DNA from: JAXHUE01 sp034189655
GTDB lineage: Bacteria; Chloroflexota; Dehalococcoidia; E44-bin15
Direction of reading: 5' to 3'
NCBI GenBank assembly: GCA_034189655.1
Contig: JAXHUE010000032.1
Coordinates: forward strand, 1 to 21,189
Length of the DNA stretch: 21,189 bases
In this document: positions 7,897 to 14,927 of the stretch, in pieces
How the letters are laid out: each line of letters starts with the position of its first letter
Position numbering within the stretch: the stretch's first letter is position 1
The notes under the pieces: model-generated
The model's database searches: none
The model's input: the letters and a program-made list of their open reading frames with translations, nothing else
Told to the model about the DNA's origin: nothing
Made by a program: the position numbers and the translations under genes

Positions 7897-7908
7897 TAGT
7901 ATATACTA
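7897..7908. promoter_or_regulatory. 12-bp palindrome, possible operator
   Basis: TAGTATATACTA is a perfect inverted repeat, about 15-26 nt downstream of the predicted kamA transcription start. Its position suits a repressor site, but AT-rich sequence readily forms short palindromes, so confidence is low. Confidence 0.3.
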
Positions 7909-7929
7909 TACTATATTGTCCTTACTCGA

Positions 7930-7957
7930 AGTATACACTACCCATTGGGCGTGTCAA
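7930..7957 (-). promoter_or_regulatory. sigma70-type promoter of the kamA operon
   Basis: The minus strand has a perfect -35 TTGACA (7957-7952), a 16-nt spacer and a -10 TATACT (7935-7930). Transcription would start near 7923, about 175 nt before the TTG of kamA. Confidence 0.7.
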
Positions 7958-8065
7958 TAGGTCTTCACCTGGATTGTTCAGCAACAACAGAAGGGCGCTC
8001 ACCTGAGACCTGGCCGCCGACACCCGAGTGCCCCGCCCAGATATGAGTTTTTGCCTCCCCTCATC

Positions 8066-8094
8066 TTGACAGCAGCGTGAGAAACGCCCATAAT
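8066..8094 (+). promoter_or_regulatory. sigma70-type promoter of the DNRLRE lipoprotein gene
   Basis: A perfect -35 TTGACA (8066-8071), 17-nt spacer and -10 CATAAT (8089-8094) lie about 70 nt upstream of the ATG at 8164. The leader ends with a strong GGAGGT ribosome site (8151-8156). Confidence 0.7.
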
Positions 8095-8163
8095 CTACGA
8101 AGGTACGGCCCGGCACGTCGCAGGGTCGATGGCGCGTGAATAGGCCGTGAGGAGGTAAGAGCA

Positions 8164-9555
8164 ATGCGACGGAACTCGTGGTATCAATGGGCAGTCCCTC
8201 TCTTAATTGTCGCAATCGTGCTGGCGGGCAGCGCCTGTACCTGTCCCCAGCTCAACCAGGTCCCCACCATCAGCGGCCTGATCGCAGACCCGGCAACAGT
8301 GGCCCCAGGGGGGGCATCCACCATCACCTGCACCGCCACTGACCCCGACGGCGATGCCCTCACCTATGCCTGGACGGCCACGGGCGGCACGATATCAGGG
8401 ACAGGCAGCGCCGTCTCCTGGATAGCCCCCGGTGCCGAGGGCACCTACACCATCACCGTCACCGTCGACGACGGCAAGGGGGGCACGGCCACGGATGACG
8501 TCACCGTCGTCGTCTCCACGGTGAACAGCCCGCCCGTGATCTCCAGCCTGATCGCCAACCCGCCCAGCGTTGCCCCCAGCGGCGCCTCCACCATCACCTG
8601 CACCGCCACCGACGCCGATGGCGATACCCTCACCTACGGCTGGACCGCCGCCGGCGGCAGCATCTCAGGGATGGGGAGCAGCGTGACCTGGACGGCGCCG
8701 GCCCTCGAGGGTACCTACACCATCACCGTCACCGTCGCCGATGGCAACGGGGGCACCGATGAGTCCTCTACCGCGGTCACCGTTGCCACCACCACCGGCT
8801 CCATCGATGTGCAGTCGAGCCCGGCCGGGGCCGCCATCTTCCTCAACGGCGTGGACACCGGGAGCATCACCCCCTTCATCATCACCAACGTGAGCGCCGG
8901 TGGCCACACAGTGAGGCTCAGCTACTATCACTACGAGGACCGCGCGCAGCCGGTGGTCGTCAATGCCGGCGAGACCACCTACATCAACTGGGCGCTGGAC
9001 TACGCCCCGACACAGAGCGTCACCCTCCAGCCCGATGCCGCCGATGGCAAGGACGCCTACGTCTACGAGGGTGACCCCGATGACAACCGCGGCACATCGG
9101 AGCAGATATGTACCAGCGGACAGACCTACTTCAACCGGCTCTACATCCAGTTCGACCTGAGCGGGATACCCTCCACCGCCATCGTCACCAGTGCCGATTT
9201 GGGACTGTACTATCACAACAACTCCGGCGGCGCGACGCAGGGTAGCGTAGGGGCCCACAGGGTCACCGGTAGCTGGAGCGAGACCACCATCACCTGGAAC
9301 GACCAGCCCAACAGCGCAAGCACAGCCGTGGACGTCCGCTCCGTGCCCGCCGCGGCCACCAACAGCTTCAGGTACTGGTACATCGATGACCTGGTGCAGG
9401 GCTGGATCGACGGCAGCATGACCAACCGCGGGGTGATGCTCAAGGATACCGACGAGGCCACAGGGGAAGGCTACAAGTGCTTCCGCTCTTCGGACTATGC
9501 CACCGCCAGCCAGCATCCCAAGCTCATCATATACTACTATGACCCGTCCCCGTAG
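8164..9555 (+). CDS. exported Ig-like/PEGA/DNRLRE domain surface protein, probable lipoprotein
   Basis: A 463-residue secreted protein. Residues 1-24 form a signal peptide (basic start, then VPLLIVAIVLAGSA) followed by Cys25 and Cys27. The lipobox is imperfect because the -3 residue is Gly, so lipidation is likely but not certain. Two Ig/PKD-like beta domains follow (about 33-117 and 123-207), near-copies with a 90-residue period and shared ASTITCTATD and EGTYTITVTV. Next are a PEGA domain (about 211-280, SSPAGAAIFLNGVDTG) and a C-terminal DNRLRE-type domain (about 285-463) with LYIQFDLSGIP, ADLGLYYH and ITWNDQP. Such domains are found on surface and carbohydrate-binding proteins. The same terminal domain occurs in the pilin-like protein at 18393-20282, suggesting a shared ligand or surface. 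It stands alone between its own promoter and terminator. Confidence 0.9.
   Translation: MRRNSWYQWAVPLLIVAIVLAGSACTCPQLNQVPTISGLIADPATVAPGGASTITCTATDPDGDALTYAWTATGGTISGTGSAVSWIAPGAEGTYTITVTVDDGKGGTATDDVTVVVSTVNSPPVISSLIANPPSVAPSGASTITCTATDADGDTLTYGWTAAGGSISGMGSSVTWTAPALEGTYTITVTVADGNGGTDESSTAVTVATTTGSIDVQSSPAGAAIFLNGVDTGSITPFIITNVSAGGHTVRLSYYHYEDRAQPVVVNAGETTYINWALDYAPTQSVTLQPDAADGKDAYVYEGDPDDNRGTSEQICTSGQTYFNRLYIQFDLSGIPSTAIVTSADLGLYYHNNSGGATQGSVGAHRVTGSWSETTITWNDQPNSASTAVDVRSVPAAATNSFRYWYIDDLVQGWIDGSMTNRGVMLKDTDEATGEGYKCFRSSDYATASQHPKLIIYYYDPSP
8260..8784 (+). repeat. tandem repeat encoding two Ig-like domains
   Basis: Two units of about 255 bp, offset by exactly 270 bp, are similar at the DNA level as well as in protein; CACCATCACCTGCACCGCCA recurs in each. 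This indicates an internal duplication within the surface protein gene. Confidence 0.75.
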
Positions 9556-9584
9556 GCGGCCAGGGCGAGATATACACACGAGAA

Positions 9585-9620
9585 GAGGGCTGGGACAAGA
9601 TGTCCCAGCCCTCGTTTATT
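9585..9620. terminator. strong intrinsic terminator, probably bidirectional
   Basis: A perfect 13-bp stem (GAGGGCTGGGACA at 9585-9597 with TGTCCCAGCCCTC at 9601-9613) with a 3-nt loop is followed on the plus strand by GTTTATT. It ends the surface protein gene 30 nt after its stop. The opposite strand has TTCTCGTGTGT after the stem, so it may also stop the converging CoA-transferase operon. Confidence 0.85.
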
Positions 9621-9654
9621 CTGTACGCGCCTTGCTGGCCTTGCGCTGTCGCGG

Positions 9655-10872
9655 CTACTCCAGGACGCCCTCCGCCATGAGGTCGGACACCTCCTCGTCG
9701 GTCATGCCCAGGAGCCCTTTGAGCACGTACTCGTTGTGCTCGCCGAACAGCGGGGCGGCGAACCGGGGCTCGTTGCGGCACTTGGACAGGCGGAACACCG
9801 CGGTGGCCACGCGGTGGGGCCCCATCTCGGCGTGGTCCACGGTGACGAAGTGGCCGCGGTGGGCAAGCTGCGGGTCTTGGAACAGGTCCTGGGGCGTCTC
9901 CACGACGCCGGCAGGCACCCCTGCCCCCTGCAACATGGTCATGACCTCCTCGGCGGTGCGCCCCACCGTCCACTCCTCGACCAGCAGGTCGAGCTCGTCC
10001 TCGTTCTCCTTGCGCGCCGTGAGCGTGGCGAACCTGGGGTCGTCGGCCAGGCCCGTCCTGCCCATGACCTCGCAGAAGGAGCGCCACTCCCGGTCGTCGG
10101 TCACGGCGATGACGCACCAGCGGTCTTCGCCGGCACAGCGATAGGCCCCGTGGGGGGCGGCATAGGGGTCGCGGTTGCCCGTGCGCCGCGCGATGCGCCC
10201 GTTCACGCTGTAGTCCAGTACCGCCGGCACCAGGAAGTTGATGGCGCTCTCGAACTGCGCCTGGTCGATGTACTGCCCCTTGCCGCTGCGGTTGCGGTAG
10301 TCCAGGGCGGCCAGGATGGAGATGAGCAGGTAGTTCCAGTCCACCCAGTCGCTGTAGGCCGAGTACGGCCCCACGGGCTCGCCGTCGGGCCAGCCGGTGA
10401 GCTCGAACCAGCCCGCCATGGCCGAGGGCATCTGCCCGTAGCCGCGGTGGGCGCTGTGGGGGCCGCCCTGCCCCTGGAGGCAGGTAGAGGCCATGATGAT
10501 GTCCGGCCTTATCTTCCGGCACTCCTCGTAGCCCAGGCCCCAGCGGGACATGACCCCGGGCACGAAGGACTCCAGGATGACATCGGCCCACTTCACCAGC
10601 CGCCTGGCCACCGCCAGCGCCTGGGGCTTCCTCATGTTGAGGGTGAGGCACAGCTTGCCCGCGTTGTGGGTAGCGAAGTACCCGCTGCGGTTTAGGCTGA
10701 ACTGGCCGCCGGCGTAGGGGGTGGAGATACGCGTGGTCTCGGGGTGGGTCATCGACTCCACCCGTACCACGGTGGCCCCGTGGTCTGCGAGGTAGCGGGT
10801 GACGGTGGGGCCCAGCACCGTGGCGGTGAAGTCCAGCACGTTTATCCCGTCGAGGGGACGTATATCTTCCAT
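9655..10872 (-). CDS. family III (CaiB/BaiF) CoA-transferase, catalytic Asp present
   Basis: A 405-residue family III CoA-transferase, which moves CoA between carboxylic acids through an enzyme-bound aspartyl anhydride/thioester. Family features: LDGINVLDFTATVLGP at the start, ATVVRVES, HNAGKLCLTLNM, ADVILESFVPG, and SGKGQYIDQAQFE after the active-site helix. Asp175 (in AYSDWVDWNY) sits 15 residues before ILAAL, where the catalytic Asp is expected. The ATG at 10872 follows the previous CoA-transferase's stop by 2 nt, with GGGGGTGA as ribosome site inside that gene's end, so the two are made together. Last gene of the operon. Substrate is unknown; acyl-CoA dehydrogenases in the same operon suggest activation of a carboxylic acid for beta-oxidation-like degradation. 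Confidence 0.92.
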   Translation of the reverse strand: MEDIRPLDGINVLDFTATVLGPTVTRYLADHGATVVRVESMTHPETTRISTPYAGGQFSLNRSGYFATHNAGKLCLTLNMRKPQALAVARRLVKWADVILESFVPGVMSRWGLGYEECRKIRPDIIMASTCLQGQGGPHSAHRGYGQMPSAMAGWFELTGWPDGEPVGPYSAYSDWVDWNYLLISILAALDYRNRSGKGQYIDQAQFESAINFLVPAVLDYSVNGRIARRTGNRDPYAAPHGAYRCAGEDRWCVIAVTDDREWRSFCEVMGRTGLADDPRFATLTARKENEDELDLLVEEWTVGRTAEEVMTMLQGAGVPAGVVETPQDLFQDPQLAHRGHFVTVDHAEMGPHRVATAVFRLSKCRNEPRFAAPLFGEHNEYVLKGLLGMTDEEVSDLMAEGVLE

Positions 10873-10874
10873 GG

Positions 10875-12119
10875 CTATATCACCCCCGCTCCCTTAAGCG
10901 TGATGAGCTCCTCCGGGGCAAGCCCCAGCTCTTTTACGTATATCTCCTCGTTGTGCTCCCCGATGAGGGGGGCACGCCCCGCTATCTGCCACGGCGTCTC
11001 GGTGAGCTTGCACGGGGCCCCGGGGTAGGTGATGGTGTCGCCCAGCTCCGGGTGCTCCACCTCCACCCAGTAGTCGCGCGCCGCCAGGTGGGGGTCCTCG
11101 GTGACGTCCTTCACCGTGTTCACCGGGGCCAGCATGATGCCGCCCTCCACAGCCTCTTTGAGCAGCTCTGCCTTGGTCTTGGTGAGGAAGAACTGGCCGA
11201 AGGCCTCGATGATGGGGTCCAGCCGCTCCTGGGCCGCGGAGAAGGCATCGAGGCTATCCCAATCTATCGCACTGAGCCATTCGGGGGCAATGCCATCCCG
11301 CTCCATGAGCTCCACTATCCTGCGCTGTCCCTTGGCCCCGATCAGGCCACCGGAGAACATGAAGGCGACGTAGCCGTCCTTGCACTGCCACAGCGTCTTC
11401 ATGCGGATGGGGCCGAACTGGCGCCATCCCCCCTGGCGGTCCAGGTTCACCTGCATCAGGTCCCAGTAGGCATAGGTGTGGGTGAGCATCCATGTGGGGC
11501 ACGCCTGCGCCGAGAGGTCCACGTGCTGCCCGGCGCCGCTGCGCGCCCGGTGGTGCAGCGCCATGAGCGAGCCGACACAGGCCATGGCGCTGGCGTGCAG
11601 GTAGGCCTGTGGGGGGTGGCTGATGCGCAGCGGCGCCCGCCCCGGCTCGCCGCTCATCCACATGTAGCAGCCCATGGCCCAGGGGACGATGTCGGGCCCC
11701 TTCCACTGTGCGTAGGGGCCGCTCTGGCCAAACGGGGTTATCGAGGTCATGATGAGGCCGGGGTTCACCTCCTCCAGGTCACGGTAGCCCAGCCCCAGGC
11801 CCGCCATGTAGCCTGGGGGAAAGGACTCGACGAGGAAGTCGGCGCCCTTTACCAGCCTCTTCAAGATGGCCTGGCCGTCCGCCGAGTCGATGTTCAAGGT
11901 GATGCCCCTCTTGCCGGCGTTGTAGGCCAGCCAGAAGAGGCTCTTCTCGGGGCCTGGCCTGTCCTTGTAGAACGGGCCGATGGAGCGGGCGGGGTCTCCC
12001 CCAGGCGGCTCGACCTTTATCACGTCGGCGCCCAGGTCGGCGAACAGGCGGCCGCAGAGCAGCCCCCGCTCATCGGTCAGGTCCAGCACGCGGTAGGGAC
12101 CCAACGCCTTCTGAGTCAC
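10875..12119 (-). CDS. family III (CaiB/BaiF) CoA-transferase-like subunit without catalytic Asp
   Basis: A 414-residue protein of the same family: YRVLDLTDERGLLCGRLFADLG, ADVIKVEPPGGDPAR, YNAGKRGITLNI, ADFLVESFPPGYM and RSGAGQHVDLS are all typical. At the catalytic position the sequence reads SHPPQAYLHASAMACVGSLM, and there is no Asp between about residues 144 and 199. It is therefore probably a non-catalytic partner of the adjacent Asp-containing transferase, as in two-subunit family III enzymes such as the benzylsuccinate type, or it uses another mechanism. The start is a GTG at 12119 with GGAGGG about 5 nt upstream; the GAGAGG bordering that site can pair with CCTCTC about 20 nt upstream. 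Confidence 0.9.
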   Translation of the reverse strand: MTQKALGPYRVLDLTDERGLLCGRLFADLGADVIKVEPPGGDPARSIGPFYKDRPGPEKSLFWLAYNAGKRGITLNIDSADGQAILKRLVKGADFLVESFPPGYMAGLGLGYRDLEEVNPGLIMTSITPFGQSGPYAQWKGPDIVPWAMGCYMWMSGEPGRAPLRISHPPQAYLHASAMACVGSLMALHHRARSGAGQHVDLSAQACPTWMLTHTYAYWDLMQVNLDRQGGWRQFGPIRMKTLWQCKDGYVAFMFSGGLIGAKGQRRIVELMERDGIAPEWLSAIDWDSLDAFSAAQERLDPIIEAFGQFFLTKTKAELLKEAVEGGIMLAPVNTVKDVTEDPHLAARDYWVEVEHPELGDTITYPGAPCKLTETPWQIAGRAPLIGEHNEEIYVKELGLAPEELITLKGAGVI

Positions 12120-12127
12120 TCGTCCCT

Positions 12128-12155
12128 CCTCTCTGGCACGCCAGGTACAGAGAGG
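12128..12155 (-). promoter_or_regulatory. inverted repeat beside the CoA-transferase ribosome site
   Basis: CCTCTCT (12128-12134) and AGAGAGG (12149-12155) are complementary. In the minus-strand transcript the downstream arm runs into the GGAGGG ribosome site of the GTG at 12119, so the hairpin could partly hide it. No known riboswitch is recognised. Confidence 0.35.
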
Positions 12156-12224
12156 GCCCCCACCCTGCGGCGCCGTCCCGGTAGATGCGCGTGCCCCTGG
12201 GTCTGCTGGTCGTAGGGCGGGGCG

Positions 12225-12398
12225 CTATCCCTCTCCCTCGGCGGTTTCCAGGTACTTGGCGGGGTTCATGATGAACTTCTGCTTGCACATCAGTCCGCAG
12301 AAGTAGTAGGTCTGGTCCTGGTAGGTCGCCTTCTCGCCCCTCTTTGCCAGCCAGTTCTGCTCGTCCACCTCTCTGCCGCAGACCGGGTCTCTCGCCAT
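12225..12398 (-). CDS. small YHS-domain protein (57 residues)
   Basis: A complete small protein starting MARDPVCGREVDEQN and containing YQDQTYYFCGLMCKQKF and MNPAKYL. This is a textbook YHS domain: DPVCG, a Tyr-rich centre with FC...C, then NP..YL. The family is found in metal-handling proteins and the conserved cysteines (Cys7, Cys35 and Cys39) suggest metal binding. GAGG lies about 8 nt before the ATG. It stands between the dehydrogenase and CoA-transferase genes on the same strand, so it is likely co-transcribed; why an acyl-CoA operon needs it is unknown. Maturation or metal supply for an associated enzyme is a guess. Confidence 0.88.
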   Translation of the reverse strand: MARDPVCGREVDEQNWLAKRGEKATYQDQTYYFCGLMCKQKFIMNPAKYLETAEGEG

Positions 12399-12442
12399 AG
12401 TGCGATCCTCGCTCTCATCTCAAGTGAATAGTGGGCCCTCCG

Positions 12443-13585
12443 CTACATCCCCAGCTCGCGGGCCACCACCCGCCGGTGGAACCTGGGGTCGCCCAGGGCC
12501 AGCTCCGCCGCCTTGGCCCGCCGGTAGAACAGGGTAGTGTCCACCTCGCTGCAGAAGCCGTAGGCGCCGTGTATCTGGATGGCCTCGGCGGTCACCTTGC
12601 GGTAGGCGCTTGAGGTCCACGCCTTGGCCATCGCCACCTGCCGGGCGCAGGGGAATCCCTCCTCTATCAGCCACGCCGCCTGGTAGGTGAGGAGCCAGGC
12701 GCCGTCGATCTCTATGAGCATGTTGGCCATCTTGTGCTGGAGGGCCTGGAAGCTCCCGATGGGACGTCCGAAGGCGACGCGCTCCTTGGCGTACTCCACG
12801 CTCATCTCCAGGATCGCCAGGGCGCCGCCCACCATCTCGGCGCACTTGGCCACCGTGGCCTGGTTGAGCACCGTGGCCAGCGTGGGCCAGCCCTGCCCTA
12901 CCGGGCCCAGCACTGCCTCCCTGGGCACCCGCACCCCGTCGAACGTCACCTGGCACTGCCTGTCGTGGCCGATCTCGCTTATGCTCTTCAAGGGGGTGCA
13001 GGCGACGCCCGGGGCATGGGCATCGACCAGCAAGAGCGTTATCCCCTCATCGGGAGTCCCGCCGGGTGCGGTGCGGGCCACGCACACGATGTAGTCGGCC
13101 ACGTTGGCGTTGGGGACGAAGAGCTTGACCCCGTCCACCACGAAGTGGTCGCCCTCGGCCACCGCCCTGGTAGCGATGGCGAGCGGGTCGAACCTCTTCG
13201 CCGGCTCGGAGAGGGCCATGGTGAGCAGCAGCTCCCCTTGAGCGATGCGGGGCAGGAGCCGCTGTCGCTGCTCCTCGCTACCGCACTCCAGTATGGTGTG
13301 GGCCCCCAGGACCACCGTGGCCAGGTAGGGGCTGGGGAACACGGCGCGCCCCATCTCGTCGCAGAGGATGGCCAGGTCGAGGAAGCCGCTGCCTATGCCA
13401 TCGTAGGCCTCAGGTATGGTGAGGCCCAGCCACCCCAGCTCGGCGATCTTGCGCCACAGCTCCGGGGAGTGGCCCTCCTCGCTCTCCTCTATCTCTCGCA
13501 CCAGCACGGTGGGACACTCCCTGGACAGGAAATCGCGGGCCGCGTTGCGGAACATCACCTGGTCTTCGCTGAAATCGAGGTCCAT
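12443..13585 (-). CDS. acyl-CoA dehydrogenase family protein (subunit 1)
   Basis: A 380-residue FAD-dependent acyl-CoA dehydrogenase. It begins MDLDFSEDQVMFRNAARDFL, has LGWLGLTIPEAYDGIGSG, the substrate/FAD strand LTMALSEPAKRFDP, GVKLFVPNANVADYIV, then AFGRPIGSFQALQHKMANM in the C-terminal helical domain and IQIHGAYGFCSEVD. Family enzymes form an alpha-beta double bond in acyl-CoA and pass electrons to ETF. The C-terminal position where medium-chain enzymes have the catalytic Glu (YEG) reads AELALGDP, and the alternative helix site (LDLER in isovaleryl-CoA dehydrogenase) has no Glu either. Heteromeric dehydrogenases with one inactive subunit are known from steroid degradation (FadE pairs). 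It lies 27 nt after the other dehydrogenase gene. Confidence 0.92.
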   Translation of the reverse strand: MDLDFSEDQVMFRNAARDFLSRECPTVLVREIEESEEGHSPELWRKIAELGWLGLTIPEAYDGIGSGFLDLAILCDEMGRAVFPSPYLATVVLGAHTILECGSEEQRQRLLPRIAQGELLLTMALSEPAKRFDPLAIATRAVAEGDHFVVDGVKLFVPNANVADYIVCVARTAPGGTPDEGITLLLVDAHAPGVACTPLKSISEIGHDRQCQVTFDGVRVPREAVLGPVGQGWPTLATVLNQATVAKCAEMVGGALAILEMSVEYAKERVAFGRPIGSFQALQHKMANMLIEIDGAWLLTYQAAWLIEEGFPCARQVAMAKAWTSSAYRKVTAEAIQIHGAYGFCSEVDTTLFYRRAKAAELALGDPRFHRRVVARELGM

Positions 13586-13612
13586 AGTTGCCTCCTAAGA
13601 ACACGCTTACGG

Positions 13613-14767
13613 CTACCTGGGGAGCCCCAGGCCCCTCTGCGCGATTACATTTCTCAGTATCTCGGAGGTACCGCCGGCGAGGGTGTAGGCCGGCGCCGCC
13701 CGGTACCAGGACTCGGCGTCGCCCCGGAAGAGGGCGTGCGGGGAGTCCAGCTTCAGCGCGCCGTATGCCTCCATGATCTCGGTGGCGGTCTGGGAGAGGC
13801 GCTGTAAGGTCTCGCGGAGATACATGGTGCCCATGGAGGTGTAGTGCGGCGGCACCAGGCCCTTGGTCGCTGCCCATATGGAGCGGTAGTTAAACAGCCG
13901 GGCCACCTCCACCTCTATGGCCCGCTCCGCGATCATGTCGCGGACGAAGGGGTCCTCGGAGAGCGGCCTGCCGTCGATCTCGGTCTCCTTGACGAACTTG
14001 ACCAGCTCCTCCATCTGGCGCCGCTGTCCGCCCACCTCCCCGATGCGCACCCGCTGGATGTCCAGCGCCACCGCCAGGTAGTACCAGCCCTGGTCCTGCT
14101 CGCCGATGAGGTTGAAGGCGGGCACCCTCACGTCGTCGAAGAAGAGCTCCGCCGTCTCCACGCCCCAGCCCATCATGGGCAGCGGCCGGACGGTGACCCC
14201 GGGGAGCGACAGGTCGACGAGGAACAGGCTTATCCCCTTGTGCTTGCGCACCTCGGTGTTGGTGCGGGCGGCCAGGATGGCGTGGTTGGCGTGGAGCCCA
14301 GAGCTGGTGTAGGTCTTCTGCCCGTTCACGATGTAGTCGTCGCCGTCGGGGACCGCCCTGGTGGTGAGCCCCGCCAGGTCGGAGCCGTTCCCCGGCTCGC
14401 TGTAGCCCAGGCAGATGGTGACCTCGCCGCTGGCTAAGCGGGGCAGGAAGTGCTCCTTCTGCGCATCGGAGCCCACCCTCTGGATGATGGAGCCCACGAT
14501 GCGCTCGTTGTGGTAGGCCACCGGCGCCCCCCAGTAGCCCGACTCCTCCTCGAATATGGAGCCCTCCTGGAAACCGTGGGAGTACTGAAGCCCCAGCCAC
14601 CCCTTCTCGGCAAGCCTCTTGGTGAACTCCGGGTGCTCCGGGATGAGCACTCCAGAGTCCCGCTGCCGCTGCACCCAGTCGGCGAGCTCTGCCGTCATTT
14701 CCTGGGACAGGTAGTCGTCTATCTCCTGCCTAAGACGCTCCTGCTCTTCGGTAAACTTGAAACGCAT
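13613..14767 (-). CDS. acyl-CoA dehydrogenase family protein (subunit 2)
   Basis: A 384-residue acyl-CoA dehydrogenase and first gene of the operon. Motifs: MRFKFTEEQERLRQEIDDYL, KGWLGLQYSHGFQEGS, the FAD/substrate strand ICLGYSEPGNGSDLAGLTTRAV, GQKTYTSSGLHANHAI, and the C-terminal AGGTSEILRNVIAQRGLGLPR. This ending is typical of FadE-type subunits with Gly where others have the catalytic Glu. At the alternative helix position the sequence is ALDIQRV, with Gln rather than Glu. I take the ATG at 14767, where family sequence starts and AAGGTG precedes it; an in-frame extension to 14884 would cross the promoter. It probably pairs with subunit 1 as a heterotetramer (inference). Confidence 0.92.
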   Translation of the reverse strand: MRFKFTEEQERLRQEIDDYLSQEMTAELADWVQRQRDSGVLIPEHPEFTKRLAEKGWLGLQYSHGFQEGSIFEEESGYWGAPVAYHNERIVGSIIQRVGSDAQKEHFLPRLASGEVTICLGYSEPGNGSDLAGLTTRAVPDGDDYIVNGQKTYTSSGLHANHAILAARTNTEVRKHKGISLFLVDLSLPGVTVRPLPMMGWGVETAELFFDDVRVPAFNLIGEQDQGWYYLAVALDIQRVRIGEVGGQRRQMEELVKFVKETEIDGRPLSEDPFVRDMIAERAIEVEVARLFNYRSIWAATKGLVPPHYTSMGTMYLRETLQRLSQTATEIMEAYGALKLDSPHALFRGDAESWYRAAPAYTLAGGTSEILRNVIAQRGLGLPR

Positions 14768-14812
14768 GCTACACCTTCTTTCCAGCGCTGTCAGCGAAGT
14801 GCGTGACCATTC

Positions 14813-14841
14813 ATTATAGTTTCCATCACCCCCAAAATCAA
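14813..14841 (-). promoter_or_regulatory. sigma70-type promoter of the acyl-CoA operon
   Basis: The minus strand has a -35 TTGATT (14841-14836), a 17-nt spacer and a perfect -10 TATAAT (14818-14813). Transcription would start near 14806, about 40 nt before the ATG of the first dehydrogenase. Confidence 0.7.
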
Positions 14842-14927
14842 TCGACCGCTCCCCGTGCCCCTCCAGGTCAGTAGGAGGGCCCACTCGTAGAGGGCCCGTT
14901 CCGAAAGCGGCTGCCCCCTCACGGGGC

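Larger units (their letters stand above)
7749..8163. promoter_or_regulatory. divergent intergenic regulatory region
   Basis: This 415-nt gap separates the kamA operon from the lipoprotein gene and carries no convincing coding sequence. It is much more AT-rich than its surroundings between about 7860 and 7940. It holds promoters facing each way (listed separately), a leader of about 175 nt for kamA, and the palindrome TAGTATATACTA at 7897-7908, which sits just downstream of the predicted kamA start point where a repressor could act. The repeated TATAC units nearby (7901-7916) may simply be AT-rich promoter DNA. Confidence 0.6.

Noticed and set aside
9736..10695. Long plus-strand open frame opposite the CoA-transferase
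   Set aside because: It mirrors a clear family III CoA-transferase, has a Gly/Ala/Val/His-rich composition and no motif; GC-rich third positions create such frames.
10953..12215. 420-codon plus-strand open frame opposite the second CoA-transferase
   Set aside because: Same reason: antisense shadow of a well-supported gene, with no recognisable domain.
12734..13807. Plus-strand frame across both dehydrogenases
   Set aside because: It spans two genuine minus-strand genes and their gap and has no ribosome site or family motif.
14913..14927. GCCCC/GGGGC hairpin after the RNase Z-like gene as terminator
   Set aside because: Only five pairs and no U tract on the minus strand, so not supported as a terminator.
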